DNA of 64,000 nucleotides from Anolis sagrei (GCF_037176765.1 NC_090022.1:178242117-178306116); one strand, 5' to 3'; positions 26,701 to 36,957 are shown, numbered from the stretch's first letter. Numbers and translations: made by a program. The notes: generated by a model from the sequence alone, not told the origin.

Positions 26701-29700
26701 TAGCTCAGTGGACTGTAAGTATATTGTTTTAATGTTTTATTTCTTAATGTTTTATGCTTTTAACTGTCATAATTATTGCTGTTTTGTATTTTATTATGCG
26801 GCATCAAATTGTTGCCAATTGGAAGCCGCCCTGAGTCCTCCTAGGGGTTGAGAAGGGCGGGGTAAAAGTGTTCGAAATAAATAAAAAAATATCTATATCT
26901 ATGGCTGAAGTTGCACTTAAAAATGTTCCCTTTCTGGCATACATACAAATTCAATTTAAGAACAAACCTACAGAATCTATCTTGTTTGTAACTTGAGGGC
27001 TGCCTATATATGATTCTGGTGAGAGTAAGATCTGTCTAGCACACTTTAACTGGGTAAGTCCAAAAGTCTGGAAGGAAACAGTGACCTAAATTAACATGTA
27101 TAAACTATAGTGGAAATCTGAGTAAGTTTTATGGAATGTGTGGCTAAAACACCATTCTAAAGATAGCTGGAGCTCTTGCATTGAAGGGAGTAAGGGAAGG
27201 ACTTCGATTTGGTAACCCATAGTTTGCCTTCTAGTTTTCATTATATAATGCATTTGGCCAGACTTGGATCTGGTTATAGAGTTTTAGGACATTACCGATA
27301 CACAAAGACGTTCTGTTCCTTGTAGCTGCCTCGGCCAAGCCTCTTGCTCTCCAGGCGGCTATAGCGATGAGAACGATCATACCTGCACACAAGAAAATGC
27401 CCATGATGCCACTTTTGTGCCTTATATTGTACCTGCCTCCTGGTAGCTCCCATTTCAGTGCTATGGTGAATCCACTTTGAGTCCGGGCTAGGTTTAAAGG
27501 AGTCTTGTGGAGCATGATCTATTTTATAATAGGATTCAGCACCCCAGATATCTCCTTTGAAACTTGGATTGAAGCTTGTATATACACTTGTTGAAGATGA
27601 CTGCAAAGTTGGCTCATTGTCTTTCCTGACAATGAGCAGATGCCTCCCTCCCTTCCAAAGCAGGCCAAATTATTTTTGAACCTGCGATAGAAAATCCACC
27701 TAGTGATTCTCCTGAGCAGTACATATACAATCATAAATATCCAACAATGATTTTCTTTCATTATCCACACATTTGTCTGTCAAACACCGCAAACTCACTT
27801 GGCTCCATTTTGGGAATGGACATGATCAAAAACCAAATGGACTGTAGTGGCAGGTGCTGTGTTTGTGGATGTGTTTGTGCACCTCCTCACCATAAAAACT
27901 TCCTGTGACTAACAACAAGATAGCACAACCTTCCCTTAACTATGGCCTTCCAGATAATATGCTCTGCAACCCCTGTCAGCGGTAATACATTATAGGAATT
28001 AGAGTCCAAAATATCTCTGGGCACTGGATTAAGGTAAGGTTTATCAGGCATAATCAGGGATTAGAAGCCTACTTCAGTCCTTTTCGTGGCCTGAGATTTC
28101 CGAAGTGAAGCTTAAAAGAGTGTATATGTGTGTGTGTGTGTGTGTATGTGTTTGTGTGTGTGTGTGTGTGTATATATCTCTCTCACTCGAATGGATGTAA
28201 ATGGAAGCTATGATCAGAATTATCACCTGTTCAGCTCCCTCAGCAGCATCTGAATAGCTACACCTCTGGAGTCGCGCACTTCTTGAATGGCACTGATATC
28301 ACACCGAGAAAGGATCTGGGAGAAGAAGAGCAGTAAGCAGGTAAAGGTTGTAGAAAGACGCCTTTTTTTATCGACGAGTCTCTTTCCTGCTGAGATGCTC
28401 CAGCTATTGATCATTCCCTCCAAAAGTAGGCTGCTTCAAATCTCAAAAGAAAACATGGATAATGAACTTGGAGATACTTTTTGTAAGTTTCTCAAAGTAC
28501 AGTCAGTCTCCTGCACCCAAAAATTCTGTATTCATGGATCCAACCATCAAGAGCTTAAAAGGATTATTTCCCTCCCACCCAAAAAACAAACAAAAAAACC
28601 CCAACAAAAAAATAAAATAAAAACAAAATGTAAACCTTGATTTTGCCATTTTATATAAGGGATGTCATATCACTATGTTAGTTGTGTTCACATTCCCTGG
28701 GTAACTTTGGCTGCCCCTTGTCTTTGGATGCCTAAACTCTGCTTCTAAATGCTCCATTAATGTCCTAAGTTACTACAATGATAGAAATTTGATGACTGAA
28801 GGAAACATTAAAGTGGGGGAAAGAATTTATATTGAGGAGGCAATGTCCTAATTCCGCCCTCCAATTTCAATTATAACCCTGGGCACTTGGAGTGGCCTTC
28901 TCTCTCTCTCTCTCTCTCTCTTTTTACCTCCCACCCTTCCTGTCACCCTTCCCCCCTTCCTTCCCCTCTTCCCTCCTTCCTTCCTTCCTTCCTTCCTTCC
29001 TTCCTTCCTTCCTTCCTTCCCTCCTTCTTTCCTTCCTTCCTTCCTTCCTTCCTTCCTTCCTTCCTTCCTTCCTTCCTTCCTTCCTTCCTTCCTTCCTTCC
29101 TTCCTAGCTCCTCAAGGATCCCAGAAGCAGAAAAAAGCTCACCAAACCTATGGAGCCCCAGATGGCACTATGGGTTAAACCCTTGTGATGGCTGGACTGC
29201 TGACCAACAGATCATCTGTTTGAATCTGGGGAGAACAGGTTGAGCTCCCTCTGTCAGCTCCAGCTCCCCATGCAGGACATGAGAGAAGACTCCCATAAGG
29301 ATGGTAAAACGTCAAACATCCGGGCATCTCCTAGGCAACGTTCTTGCAGACGGCCAATTCTCTCACACCAGAAGCAACTTGCAGTTTCTCAAGTTGCTCC
29401 TAACACACACACACATGCACACAACCCCTATATGCTACAGTAAAGGTAAAGGTTGTCCCCTGACCTTAAGTCCAGTCATGTCTGACTCTGGGGTGTGGTG
29501 CTCATCTCCATTTCTAAGCTGAAGAGCCAGCATCATCCATAGACACCTCCAAGGTCATGTGGCCAGCATGACTGCATTGAGTGCCATTACCTTCCCGCCG
29601 GAGCGGTACCTATTGATCTATTCACATTTGCATGTTTTCGAAATGCTAGGTTGGCAGAAGCTAGGGCTGACAGCGGAAGCTCACGCCGCTCCCCAGAATC

Positions 29701-30634
29701 GAACTTGCGACCTTTTGGTCAACAAGCTCAGCAGCTCAGCGCTTTAATCCACTGCGCCACCGGGGGCTCCCGGTGTACAGTATACATTTGAAAATTGGGA
29801 TTTTGGATGCATTACTATTTTGAAGGAAATGGGATTGACTTGAAGCATTTAAAAAGTCATCATAATTAATTTAAACATTCTCCATCATAATGTTGTTCCT
29901 ATGTATTGTGTTTGCAACTTGTCACTGCCAAACTTTGTGATACTTTGAAATGAGAAGGGGAATGCGGAAACTGTAGCCATTATACCACATTTCTCCTTCT
30001 ACATACCCTAATTTCCAAGGAGTGTTGGCAGCTAGCACTCATCCTAGAAGAATCAGAACATCTCATTAACATGAGGAAGAACTTCCTGTCTGTGAGAGCC
30101 GTTCAGCAGTGGAACTCTCTGCCCCGGAGTGTGGTGGAGGCTCCTTCTTTGGAAGCTTTTAAACAGAGGCTTGATGGCCATCTGTCAGGGGTGATTTGAA
30201 TGCAATATTCCTGCTTCTTGGCAGGGGGTTGGACTGGATGGCCCACGAGGTCTCTTCCAACTCTTTGATTCTATGATTCTATGATTCATTCAGCAGCACC
30301 TACACTGTAGAATTAATGCACTGCCCTGGTCCAATGCTATGGAATAATGGGAACTGTAGTTTTACAAAGTCTTCTTTGTCAAAGATTGCTAGTGCCTCAC
30401 CAAACTACAAATCCCAAGATTCCATAGCACTAAGCCATAGCAGTTCAAGTGGTGTTAAACTGCATTTATTCCACAGTGTGCACACAGACTTACCTGGACA
30501 AGAGCTCCCATGACTTTCTGGTTGGTCGCCTTGGCTCTCCCAAAACTGCGTATGTTGAAAGCACAGATTTTGAAAGTTGTGGCCACAAGATGCACACCCA
30601 GCAAGGTGAGCAGAAGGGTGAATGGGTTTGCCAT
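15054..30634 (-). CDS. DNase I-family secreted endonuclease, RPL10-proximal paralog
   Basis: Eight coding exons on the minus strand: 30494-30634, 28227-28315, 27296-27382, 23178-23290, 20318-20430, 20041-20198, 15254-15350, 15054-15128. The joined frame is 290 codons plus TGA. Residues 1-20 are a hydrophobic signal peptide (MANPFTLLLTLLGVHLVATT), followed by the mature start FKICAFNIRSFG. All six catalytic-type residues of DNase I are in place: E59 (IQEVRD), E99 (SYKEQ), H154 (VHHAS), D188 (GDLNA), D233 (AYDR) and H273 (SDHYPVE). The protein would be a Ca/Mg-dependent secreted or lysosomal DNA endonuclease. Oddities: the first cysteine of the conserved disulfide is replaced (G193 in GDLNAAGAY) while two adjacent cysteines remain at 229-230, and the usual REPF is RGPF. 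A glycosylation sequon, NFT, is at 255. It ends in a short charged tail with no GPI-type segment. Exon phases equal those of the DNASE1L1 gene at 36248, so the two arose by tandem duplication. The exon 5 acceptor at 20431 is weak. Which DNASE1L subtype it is cannot be settled here. Confidence 0.9.
15765..16584. repeat. Element with 74-bp direct terminal repeats and internal tandem repeats
   Basis: A 74-bp block (tgtttcctcaatggacttat ... ggcaaaattggcaat) at 15765-15838 recurs as 16511-16584. Between them lies a segment starting tctatgtcaataataaaag. It holds about four diverged ~120-bp units, each with gaccaaacttggcacacaga..ccatgaccc and gaggatggaccatggatgatg. The units resemble Helitron bodies of another family. 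The class is uncertain. Confidence 0.55.
17907..19041. mobile_element. Non-autonomous hAT element with GC-rich cargo
   Basis: Ends TAGGCCTGT and ACAGGCCTA, bounded by a perfect 8-bp duplication gtatttac (17899-17906 and 19042-19049) within the L1 3' UTR. Inside are, in order: an AT-rich left part (ttcgtttcgttaattcg), a GC-rich hairpin array (18068-18657), an old PLE-derived piece (18660-18866), and a right part. The right part is itself an inverted repeat (cctgtttgatcaagaaa / tttcttgatcaaacagg). There is no transposase. Confidence 0.75.
18068..18657. repeat. GC-rich array of alternating hairpin units
   Basis: Two unit types alternate. A short one (~79 bp) has gcgcgccatccggctctgg, cctccggagcccattggatg and a (GC)n run. 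A longer one (~155 bp) adds (CTC)n, a central cagctggg and (GAG)n. Each unit is an inverted repeat, and the order is short-long-short-long-short. Long open frames on both strands here are artefacts. Confidence 0.85.
19215..19405 (+). mobile_element. L2-type LINE tail
   Basis: The aaaaaggcaatgaatgtttgcc and gtaatctgctctgagtcc block, then agaatataaataaag. Confidence 0.6.
19747..19962. mobile_element. Penelope fold-back unit, short
   Basis: 216 bp. Inverted terminal copies meet near 19868, with the extension block (attgttgaaggctttcatgg) on the left. It is flanked by a perfect 14-bp direct repeat, agaactgcttttgt, at 19733-19746 and 19963-19976. Both hammerhead-like cores are eroded. Confidence 0.9.
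20541..20845. mobile_element. hAT-like MITE with G/C-run termini
   Basis: Terminal inverted repeats caggcccgtagccagg and ggctacatgcctg, with 8-bp flanks gctctctg / gctgtctg. Long G and C homopolymers lie just inside each end. It lies in the intron between exons 4 and 5 of the proximal DNase gene. Confidence 0.75.
20955..21090 (-). mobile_element. Helitron fragment
   Basis: Contains ttctgttcgtcgtggga, ttggttcaattttatcattg and gattgtaggtgaactata, i.e. the body blocks in minus orientation. No ends are left. Confidence 0.65.
21247..21771 (+). mobile_element. CR1 LINE 3' end, with nested L2 tail
   Basis: gaaaacggctgagaggagacatga (just inside the left end) continues at ~21452 with gagaggaagtcatagggagg and runs to the ATTCTATG tail. 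An L2-type tail with taaataaataataaat lies in between (~21290-21450). Confidence 0.8.
21822..22106. repeat. Two adjacent hAT-type MITEs
   Basis: The first has ends cagtgtttctcaaactg / agtttaagaaacactg (21827-21960). The second has ends caggagtcctcgtcaaactg / cagtttgaggatgcctg (21967-22105). Both are short palindromic non-coding elements. Confidence 0.65.
22412..22976 (-). mobile_element. Penelope 3' end, interrupted
   Basis: Starts with the extension block (attgtcgaaggctttcatgg) and continues through the terminal repeat into the end of the coding region (tctgacatggtggttgtgag, which is HNHHV.. on the minus strand). About 90 bp of unrelated AT-rich sequence (22818-22908) breaks it. Confidence 0.8.
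22500..22534 (-). ncRNA. Hammerhead-ribozyme-like core in PLE terminus
   Basis: All core residues are kept. The first stem II pair is a G-U wobble here. Confidence 0.55.
23530..23710 (+). mobile_element. L2-type tail with (ATT)n
   Basis: tgggctcggcctcatgtaag, cgcaccgagtcccttgggg and a (ATT)n run; same subfamily as 4294 and 38690. Confidence 0.65.
23935..24330 (+). mobile_element. LINE 3' end with (TTTAC)n tail
   Basis: The start encodes a residue of a conserved LINE C-terminus (gtcgctaagttctgcac). The end is gggcatcgaccgtaataaac followed by (TTTAC)n. The same family, with a (TTGA)n tail, is at 49052-49635. The clade is uncertain (Vingi- or RTE-like). Confidence 0.5.
24645..25080 (+). mobile_element. 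L2-type LINE 3' end
   Basis: ggactttgagatcttctggg opens the ORF2 C-terminal part. cggctgtggaacgcccttccc encodes the WNALP-type motif, and the tail is ccgctatgagtcgcc ... gtaaataaataataat. Confidence 0.75.
25240..25512 (+). mobile_element. tRNA-derived SINE, full length
   Basis: The head ggtggcgcaatgggttaaacc has an A box and cagattcgaatctgggg a B box. The body is cgcagatgagctccctctgtc ... gcggggacatgagagaagcc ... cagtttctcaagtcactcc, with an A-rich end. This is the best copy of the family seen at 6050, 29150, 35560, 38207, 39410 and 61618. Confidence 0.8.
25990..26230 (+). mobile_element. L2-type tail with (GTT)n(GCT)n
   Basis: gtaatccgccctcagtccc then aaaataaagttgttgttg and a CTG-rich run. 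Confidence 0.6.
26330..26890 (+). mobile_element. L2-type LINE 3' end
   Basis: The frame from tatatgtacctgtccgaac reads LYVPVRTCLL, and a second frame gives SGEALLLVPP and WNSFP, with LLTFRKKVKMW after it. It ends in ccgccctgagtcctcc and gaaataaataaa. The related minus-strand copy at 59090-59815 is longer. Confidence 0.75.
28118..28178. repeat. (TG)n/(TA)n microsatellite
   Basis: A run of TG with interspersed TATG, in the intron beside exon 2 of the proximal DNase gene. Confidence 0.9.
28498..28690. repeat. Old Tigger/MER44-like MITE
   Basis: gtcagtctcctgcaccc..ttctgtattcatggatccaacc, and later gccattttatataagggatg, resemble the copy at 38960. Only one end is recognisable. Confidence 0.45.
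28900..29105. repeat. (CT)n/(CCTT)n microsatellite
   Basis: About 200 bp of uninterrupted pyrimidine on the plus strand, mainly CCTT units. Confidence 0.95.
29150..29402 (+). mobile_element. tRNA-derived SINE
   Basis: Head gatggcactatgggttaaacc, body ccccatgcaggacatgagag and cagtttctcaagttgctcc. The tail has become (CA)n. Confidence 0.75.
29440..29775 (-). mobile_element. Sauria-type SINE, full length
   Basis: In minus orientation: the BovB-like tail (aaaggttgtcccctgac; catgtctgactctgggg) comes first, then gtgagtagatc complement blocks. The tRNA-like head follows (gaacttgcgaccttttgg; ctgcgccaccgggggctcc). Confidence 0.75.
30065..30290 (+). mobile_element. CR1 LINE 3' end
   Basis: aacatgaggaagaacttcc to repeated attctatg. 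Confidence 0.85.
30298..30484. repeat. Palindromic MITE next to a splice donor
   Basis: The arms ctacactgtagaattaatgc and tgcatttattccacagtgtg, with ccaatgctatggaata / ttccatagcactaagcc, form a long palindrome. Its right end lies about 10 bp from the exon 1 donor (30493) of the proximal DNase gene. Confidence 0.65.
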
Positions 30635-30878
30635 GACCCCGGCCCATCCTGTGATTCCTGGATGAAGGTATACTTCCAACTGAACAAGGGTAGCATGCGG
30701 GTCCAGAGGACTCGGTTGCTGTGTCAGCAGCCAGGCAAGGGAACATAGGGCCTTTTGTCCTGCCTGCGGAGCGTGGCATCTGACAACCAAACAGAGAAAT
30801 GAATGAGTTCCCTGCAGAAGGGTCACTCGCTCAGGCAGAATGGAACCCTGCTTTTCTCCTCTTTACTCTGAGTTTATT

Positions 30879-31110
30879 GTCGAAGGCTTTCATGGCTGGA
30901 ATCACTGGGTTGTTGTAGGTATTTTTGGGCTATATGGCCATGTTCTAGAGGCATTCTCTCCTGATGTTTCGCCTGCATCTATGGCAAGCATCCTCAGAGG
31001 TTGTGAGGTCCTCACAACCTCTGAGGATGCTTGCCATAGATGCAGGCGAAACGTCAGGAGAGAATGCCTCTAGAACATGGCCATATAGCCCAAAAAAACC
31101 TACAACAACC
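30879..31110. mobile_element. Penelope fold-back unit, short
   Basis: 232 bp. Inverted terminal copies meet at the palindrome aggtcctcacaacct (~31006-31020). The extension is on the left (gtcgaaggctttcatggctg). A perfect 15-bp direct repeat, tactctgagtttatt, flanks it (30864-30878, 31111-31125). It sits just upstream of the proximal DNase gene's first coding exon. Confidence 0.9.
31021..31055 (+). ncRNA. Hammerhead-ribozyme-like core in PLE terminus
   Basis: All core residues present. The inverted partner at 30963-30997 keeps CTGAGGA and GAAAC but not the GTC. Confidence 0.6.
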
Positions 31111-31321
31111 TACTCTGAGTTTATTCCACTATCTTGATCCATCAAGCAATCAGAAAGAGGCCGGTGTGCCAGAAGTATAATGAAAACAAACAAGTTCTTT
31201 ACGAATTTCTCATTTTATTGATCTTTTCAAATTTGCGGTTGAGTTCACTGAAGAGCAAGAGCACATCACAACTGAGGCTAAATCAGAGAGACAGAAAGTG
31301 TGTGTGTGTGTGGGGGGGGGG

Positions 31322-31490
31322 GGTGCATCTATACTGTAGAATTAATGCAGCTTGATCCCACTTTAACTGCAATGGTTTAACACTATGGAATCATGGGAGC
31401 TGTAGTTTGACAAGGTGTTCAGCCTTCTCTGCCAAAGAGTGCTGGTGCCCTGCAAAACTACCACATTAATTCTACTCTGTAGATGCACAC
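31322..31490. repeat. Palindromic MITE
   Basis: gcatctatactgtagaattaatgcag at the left is mirrored by cattaattctactctgtagatgc at the right; it is preceded by a (GT)n/G-run. Confidence 0.65.
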
Positions 31491-31545
31491 TGGGTGACCC
31501 TGGGAGAGTCACACTCTCTCAGCCTCGGAGGAAAACAAATCTTGT

Positions 31546-31895
31546 TAAGAAAACTCTGTGATAGGGTTGCCATGACTTGGAAACAACTCGAAGGCGAACA
31601 ACAACAACAACAAGCCGTGGCAGTTAGTGCTGTTAACCCACAAATGACAAGACATAGAATGATAGCGAAGAAGAGAGAATGCAAATCAAGAATTTTAGGA
31701 TATGATCCTGTTTCCTTCATGAGAACCTTGAACTTCACTGAGGGCAGTTTGGACAGCACTGCAATATGTTGTTGTTGTTTATTCGTTCAGTTGCTTCCGA
31801 CTCTTCGTGACCTCATGGACCAGCCCATGCCAGAGCTCCCTGTTGGCCGTCACCACCCCCAGCTCCTTCAGAGTCAAGCCGGTCACTTCAAGGAT
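31546..31895 (+). mobile_element. SINE fragment and BovB-like fragment
   Basis: gggttgccatgacttggaaac..ttcgaaggcgaacaacaac-like sequence at 31546-31612 is a SINE remnant. gttcagttgcttccgactc..tcgtgacctcatggaccagcc at 31771-31895 matches the RTE-BovB 3' end region, the same source as the Sauria SINE tail. Confidence 0.6.
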
Positions 31896-31899
31896 ACAA

Positions 31900-33060
31900 T
31901 ATGTTAACAATGACAAAACTTTTCCCATTGAAATTTAAACAAGACGTATGGTTGAATTGTATTTGAAGCTTCTGCAAGCAGAAGTGAAAACTGGCACACA
32001 GAAGTATAGAGTTGCAGAAAAACATGATACAGTTCCAGGAAAAGCCAAACATGATTATCACTGAATTAGAAATTCCTACAAAACATTGCCAGAATTCTTC
32101 TAAGAGGTACAATCCATATTTACACTTTTCTTTGTAGAAGTTAAACCTCAGATGAAGTGTAAAACAGTAAGGCTATGGTAGCACCTTCGCACACACAATA
32201 TTGCCCTGAGCCAAACATAGGAAATCTAACAATATATTTCACCCTTGGAATGAGTTCCTGTTATTACATTTTTATTGTTTCTTCCTTGACCTAAATTGCT
32301 TTGTGATTCATCAAGAATAAAATACATCCAAAAGATCCACAACAGAAAGTTTCTCTGCAATCTAGATACACTTGCAAGGCAAGTAAATTTTTCATCCTGT
32401 CCACTGAGGATGAGAGGTAAGTCAGTAGTTTTAAATCAGAAGCCAGACCCTTTCTGTTTTCTTCAAGGTGTTGTTGGAGTGCAATGTTGGGCAGTCCTAA
32501 GCAATACAGAGAAGAGCGAGGAGTGCTGGGAGTTGTAGTCCACCAATAGCTGGAAGCTGCCCTGTTTGCACCACTGATTTAAACTACAGAGAGGTAGATC
32601 TAGGACAAAAATTACAAGTAATTACTCTTGAAGAGCGCTCCTACATTGAGAGGATTAGAGAGAGGTCAAAAATATAATTTTTCTTTCAAACTGGAACACA
32701 TTTATGTTGGACGCTTTGGCATGGGAATACATGGTCTTTACATTTTCATAAGGCACATAAGACAAGCTTCCTTCTTTTCCTTTGATTTAGAATCCAAACA
32801 GAGGACTCTATTTTATAAAGCCATTCCCAGCTTTTGGAAATGGCTTTATTGTCCCTTTTCAATTATAACCAGAACCACTATATGCAGCAAATAACCTACT
32901 CCTTCAACCCATTTTATTATGTGTTTACAACCTTCCACATGCTTTTACAGTCACATGCTACTTTTCTCTCTCTCGACCAACTGTGTTATTTAGCTTTTGT
33001 GCACATTTGGAAGTTTGCTATCATTAGATCTAGTAGTAAACATGTTCTAAATGTTTGATT
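31900..33060. other. Intergenic DNA between the two DNase genes, nothing assigned
   Basis: AT-rich. No exon with splice support and no repeat I can name. Confidence 0.4.
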
Positions 33061-33246
33061 TATATATTTAAATATCTAAGTTTGTTACTTTTGAGTTGTT
33101 TTATAAGTACACCTGATGTTGTTTATTTTATTATTTATTATTTGATTTGTTTGTTATGTTATGCCGGCATTGAATGTTTGCCAATTTTCTGTTGTAAACC
33201 GCCCTGAGTCCCCTTGGGGAGATAGGGCAGTACAGAAATAAAGTTG

Positions 33247-33285
<39 letters not shown>

Positions 33286-33292
33286 TATAGTC
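33060..33292 (+). mobile_element. L2-type LINE tail with (ATT)n
   Basis: gccggcattgaatgtttgcc, gtaaaccgccctgagtccc and a (ATT)n run. Confidence 0.7.
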
Positions 33293-33424
33293 AATTATAC
33301 AGTGGCTCCCTTTGTATCTGCTTCCAAGCATGCTTCTCAGATAACAACATTCATGAATGTTCAGGCATCATTATATACAATGGCACAATAAAGTGGTACC
33401 CCTTATTTTTTTTTTAAAAAAAAT

Positions 33425-33985
33425 AGCTTGACACTACTTTAACTGCTGTGGCCCAATGCTATGGAACAACGAGAACTATAGTTTTACAAAGTCTTTAGCC
33501 TTCTCTGGCAAAGGGTGTTGGTGTCCCACCAAGCTACAAATGCTAGGATTCCATAGGATTGAACCATGGCAGTTAGTGCATCAAACTGCATTGATTCTAC
33601 GGTGTAGACCAGGGGTCCTCAAACTTTTAAAACAGAGGGCCAGGTCACAGTCCCCCAAACTGTTGGAGGGCCAGATTATAATTTGGAAAAAAAAATGAAT
33701 TCCTATGCACAGTGCACATATCTTATTTGTAGTGCAAAAAACACTTTAAAACAATACAATAATTAAAATGAAGAACAATTTTAAAAATATAAATTTATTA
33801 GTATTTCAGTGGGAAGTGTGGGCCTGTTTTTGGCTGATGAGATAGGATTGTTGTTGTTGTTGTGTGCTTTCAAGTCATTTCAGACTTAGGTTGACCCTCA
33901 GTGAGGGCCGGGTAAATGACCTTGGAGGGTCGTATCTGGCCCTCGGGCCTTAGTTTGAGGACCCCTGGTGTAGACCATCCTTAGT
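33425..33985. repeat. Palindromic MITE split by hAT MITE family 1
   Basis: The outer MITE (cccaatgctatggaacaacg ... gattctacggtgtagac) resumes after 33967 as gtgtagaccatcc. Confidence 0.65.
33610..33967. mobile_element. hAT MITE family 1, clean copy
   Basis: 358 bp, ends caggggtcctcaaac / gtttgaggacccctg, with a perfect 8-bp duplication gtgtagac (33602-33609, 33968-33975). This is the best reference copy of the family in the window. Confidence 0.9.
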
Positions 33986-34205
33986 CCTAGCTGGAGATGG
34001 GAACTTCTACAAGCAAAGCATAATTACCTGCGAATCATAAATCTTCCTAATCGGAATTCCATAGAATACTCAAAACTCACCCTGGGAGTCTGAAGCAACT
34101 AAATTAGAATATTTGAAAACGTATGCAGATCTTTTGGGTGCGCTTACTTGGCAGCAATCAGAATTCAGATTCATGACAGTGAAAGACAGTGTACTGTGGA
34201 TGAGG

Positions 34206-34425
34206 AAACAATCTGAACATTAGGAAGAACTTCCAGACTGTGAGAGCCGTTCAGCAGTGGAACTCTCTGCCCCAGAGCGTGGTGGCTCCTTCTTTGGAAG
34301 CTTTTAAACAGAGGCTGGATGGCCATCTGTCGGGGGTGCTTTGAATGCAATTTTCCTGCTTCTTGGCAGGGGGTTGGACTGGATGGCCCAGGAGGCCTCT
34401 TCCAACTCTATGATTCTATGATTCT
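34206..34425 (+). mobile_element. CR1 LINE 3' end
   Basis: ctgaacattaggaagaacttcc to the ATTCTATG tail. Confidence 0.85.
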
Positions 34426-34892
34426 TCCCTGCAAAGCCAAGGTGCATTACTATCCTTGGTCTATTATTTTATCATTTGAGGCAGAATATCTTACAACTGG
34501 AACTCTTTTATGGCCGTGAACACAAAGTCTAAATCATCTGAAATTAAACTAAGAAATATTTGTTAGCCTTCTTATGCCACTCAAAAAGCTATGACCCGAG
34601 ACAATAATCTGCTTAATGATAACACTATCTGACTTGTGTTAGCACATGGCTACCACTTCAATTGCAATGGCTACATCTTTATGTAGTCTTGAGTCTGCAG
34701 TTTGGGCGAAGACACCAGAAAAACTTCATGGCTGAGAAGTCTAAAGGCCCAAATGCAAATCCCAGAATTCTATAGGATGGAGCCATGGCAGTCAGAGTAG
34801 AATCATTGTGTTATAATTCTGTATTTTGAATGAGCCCAGAAGTCATGCTTCATCTGAATCTTGTTTGAGTAACTATACTTTTCTGTTTAGAA

Positions 34893-35360
34893 CAACTGTT
34901 CCCAACCTTTTTAAACCTGGGACCACTTGAACAGGGACCACTTTGACCAGAGACTACTCTCTAACGTTAGTACCAAAAGAGTTACGAATCCGTTTTTGGT
35001 CAACATTAGATTTGGTTGGGTTATTTGGGTGCTGATTCAGAAAATTGCATTAGATAGATCACATCAGTTCTAAGTTTCTAATACAAAACATATACCATCC
35101 AGTAGTTGCCGTCTGCTCACCCAAGGAAAACTATATTTAATAATCTAGAGCTGATGTGGCAATAGTAATCTTTCATGGGTAGTCAGCCTTTCCCCTCCTG
35201 ACATTCCCGTTGCCTCGACACTATAAGAGGGTTTCGTGAGACCAGTCACTCTCATTGCTGCGTGGCTTCGAGGCAATGTGTAGTAATGGTGAGGCCGCGG
35301 ACCATATTTTCCTTCTTGTAGACCACTGGTGGTTCACAGACCACAGGTTGGGAACCATTG
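34893..35360. mobile_element. hAT MITE family 2, clean copy
   Basis: 468 bp, ends caactgttcccaacctt / ggttgggaaccattg, with a perfect 8-bp duplication gtttagaa (34885-34892, 35361-35368). It serves as the uninterrupted reference for 11177-12441. Confidence 0.9.
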
Positions 35361-35559
35361 GTTTAGAAGATCCAAAGGACAACATGGATGAGGGGAGTCC
35401 ATCCATGACATAAAAGCATTTCACTCAGCTGCTCAGTGGTCCAACACATAGCGAAGTATACAGATCTGGCAGTTCCAGAAACTTGCATAACAGGCACTTG
35501 CAGATGAGATGTTTACTATACAATCACATTGTTCCAGTTGAGTAATTGTAAGGGAAGAG

Positions 35560-35815
35560 GAGCCCTTAGTGGTGCAGTGGGTTAAACCCTTGTGCTAGTA
35601 GGACTGAAGACAATAAGTTGGAGGTTTGAATCTGGGGAGAGTGCAGATGAGCTCCTTCTGTCAGGTCCAGCTCCCCATGCGGGGACATGAGAGAAGCTTC
35701 TCACAAGGATGGTAAAACATCAAAAACATCCAGGCAACATTCTTGCAGATGGCTAATTCTCTCACACCAGAAGCAACTTGCAGTTTCTCAAGTTGCTCCT
35801 GACACGAAAAAAAAT
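35560..35815 (+). mobile_element. tRNA-derived SINE
   Basis: gtggtgcagtgggttaaaccc to cagtttctcaagttgctcc. Confidence 0.75.
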
Positions 35816-36247
35816 TGTAAGGGAGGGCCAGACAATAATGTCTTTGTGTGTAGCCATCGACATGTTTCTCTACTCTTTCACAGGAGCATTTTTGTCCCTT
35901 CAGAAGCACTCAACATCTTCAAAACACAGGTTGCACCAATGAAATGGATCCACCTCCTTTGAGGCTGGAGAGATCATGAGATGACAAGACTCATCTGAAA
36001 AGATGATAATGCTTTGTAAAGCAGAAAGCAGTAAGAAAAGGAGAAGATCACATCCTAGGTAGATTGGCTGAATCAAGGAAGTAAGGCTGCCCCGAGTTTG
36101 CAAGATCTGAGCAGAACTCTTCATGATTACAGCTCTCAAAGATCTCTCATTTATAGGGTCTCCATGAACTAGAGTCAACTTGGCAGCAGTTGGCAATTGA
36201 TACAAATCTTGGACAGATGTCACAATCCCAGAAGGTTTGGAAAAATT

Positions 36248-36820
36248 TCAAATGCCATGCCTTGTACCAGATATCATGGCTATGGCCAACAAGAGAAGAC
36301 CAAATGGTCGGATTGGCTGGAGTCCCCAACAGGCTGAATACAGCTCCACCTCAACAGGATAATGATCGCTAATCTCCAAAGCCTGAAATAGTAAAAAAGA
36401 GAAAGAGAACATCAGGATCTTCTGGTGTTTAAACTATGAATAAATAACAATAAATAACAGAAATACAGTTAGCACTTCATGGGAGTTATAGTTTGACAAG
36501 GTCTTTAGCCTCATCAAACTACAACTCCAAGGACTTGACACCTCTTTCAGTACCTTGGAATCATGGGAGTTGTAGTCTGGAGAGCACGAATGCCCTTCAG
36601 CAGAAAAGACTAAAGATCTTTTCAAAATACTACTCTGCATTGAGCCAGAGTAAATAAAAACTTTTTATTCAGACAGGCTTTTAAAGATGAAGGTTTTAAA
36701 CATCTAGTCAGGGGTGCTGTGGTTTTTAACTCTGAATATGTCTTAATGGATTTTAAATGTGAATTTTTAAACACTGTTTATACGTAATTCTGTTTTATTG
36801 TTTGCATATTTGTATATTTG

Positions 36821-36859
<39 letters not shown>

Positions 36860-36922
36860 TTGTTAATGCTTTAATGTTAAGCTGCTTTGAGTCTCCTTTG
36901 GGAGAGATAAAGCAGAGTATAC

Positions 36923-36957
<35 letters not shown>

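Noticed and set aside
28887-29243. Ser/Phe/Pro-rich frame of 118 codons
   Set aside because: Translation of the CCTT microsatellite.
30635-30826. In-frame N-terminal extension upstream of the proximal DNase ATG
   Set aside because: The ATG at 30634 begins a proper signal peptide at the family's usual distance from FKICAFN. The extension would bury the signal peptide, and an upstream acceptor could not be fixed.
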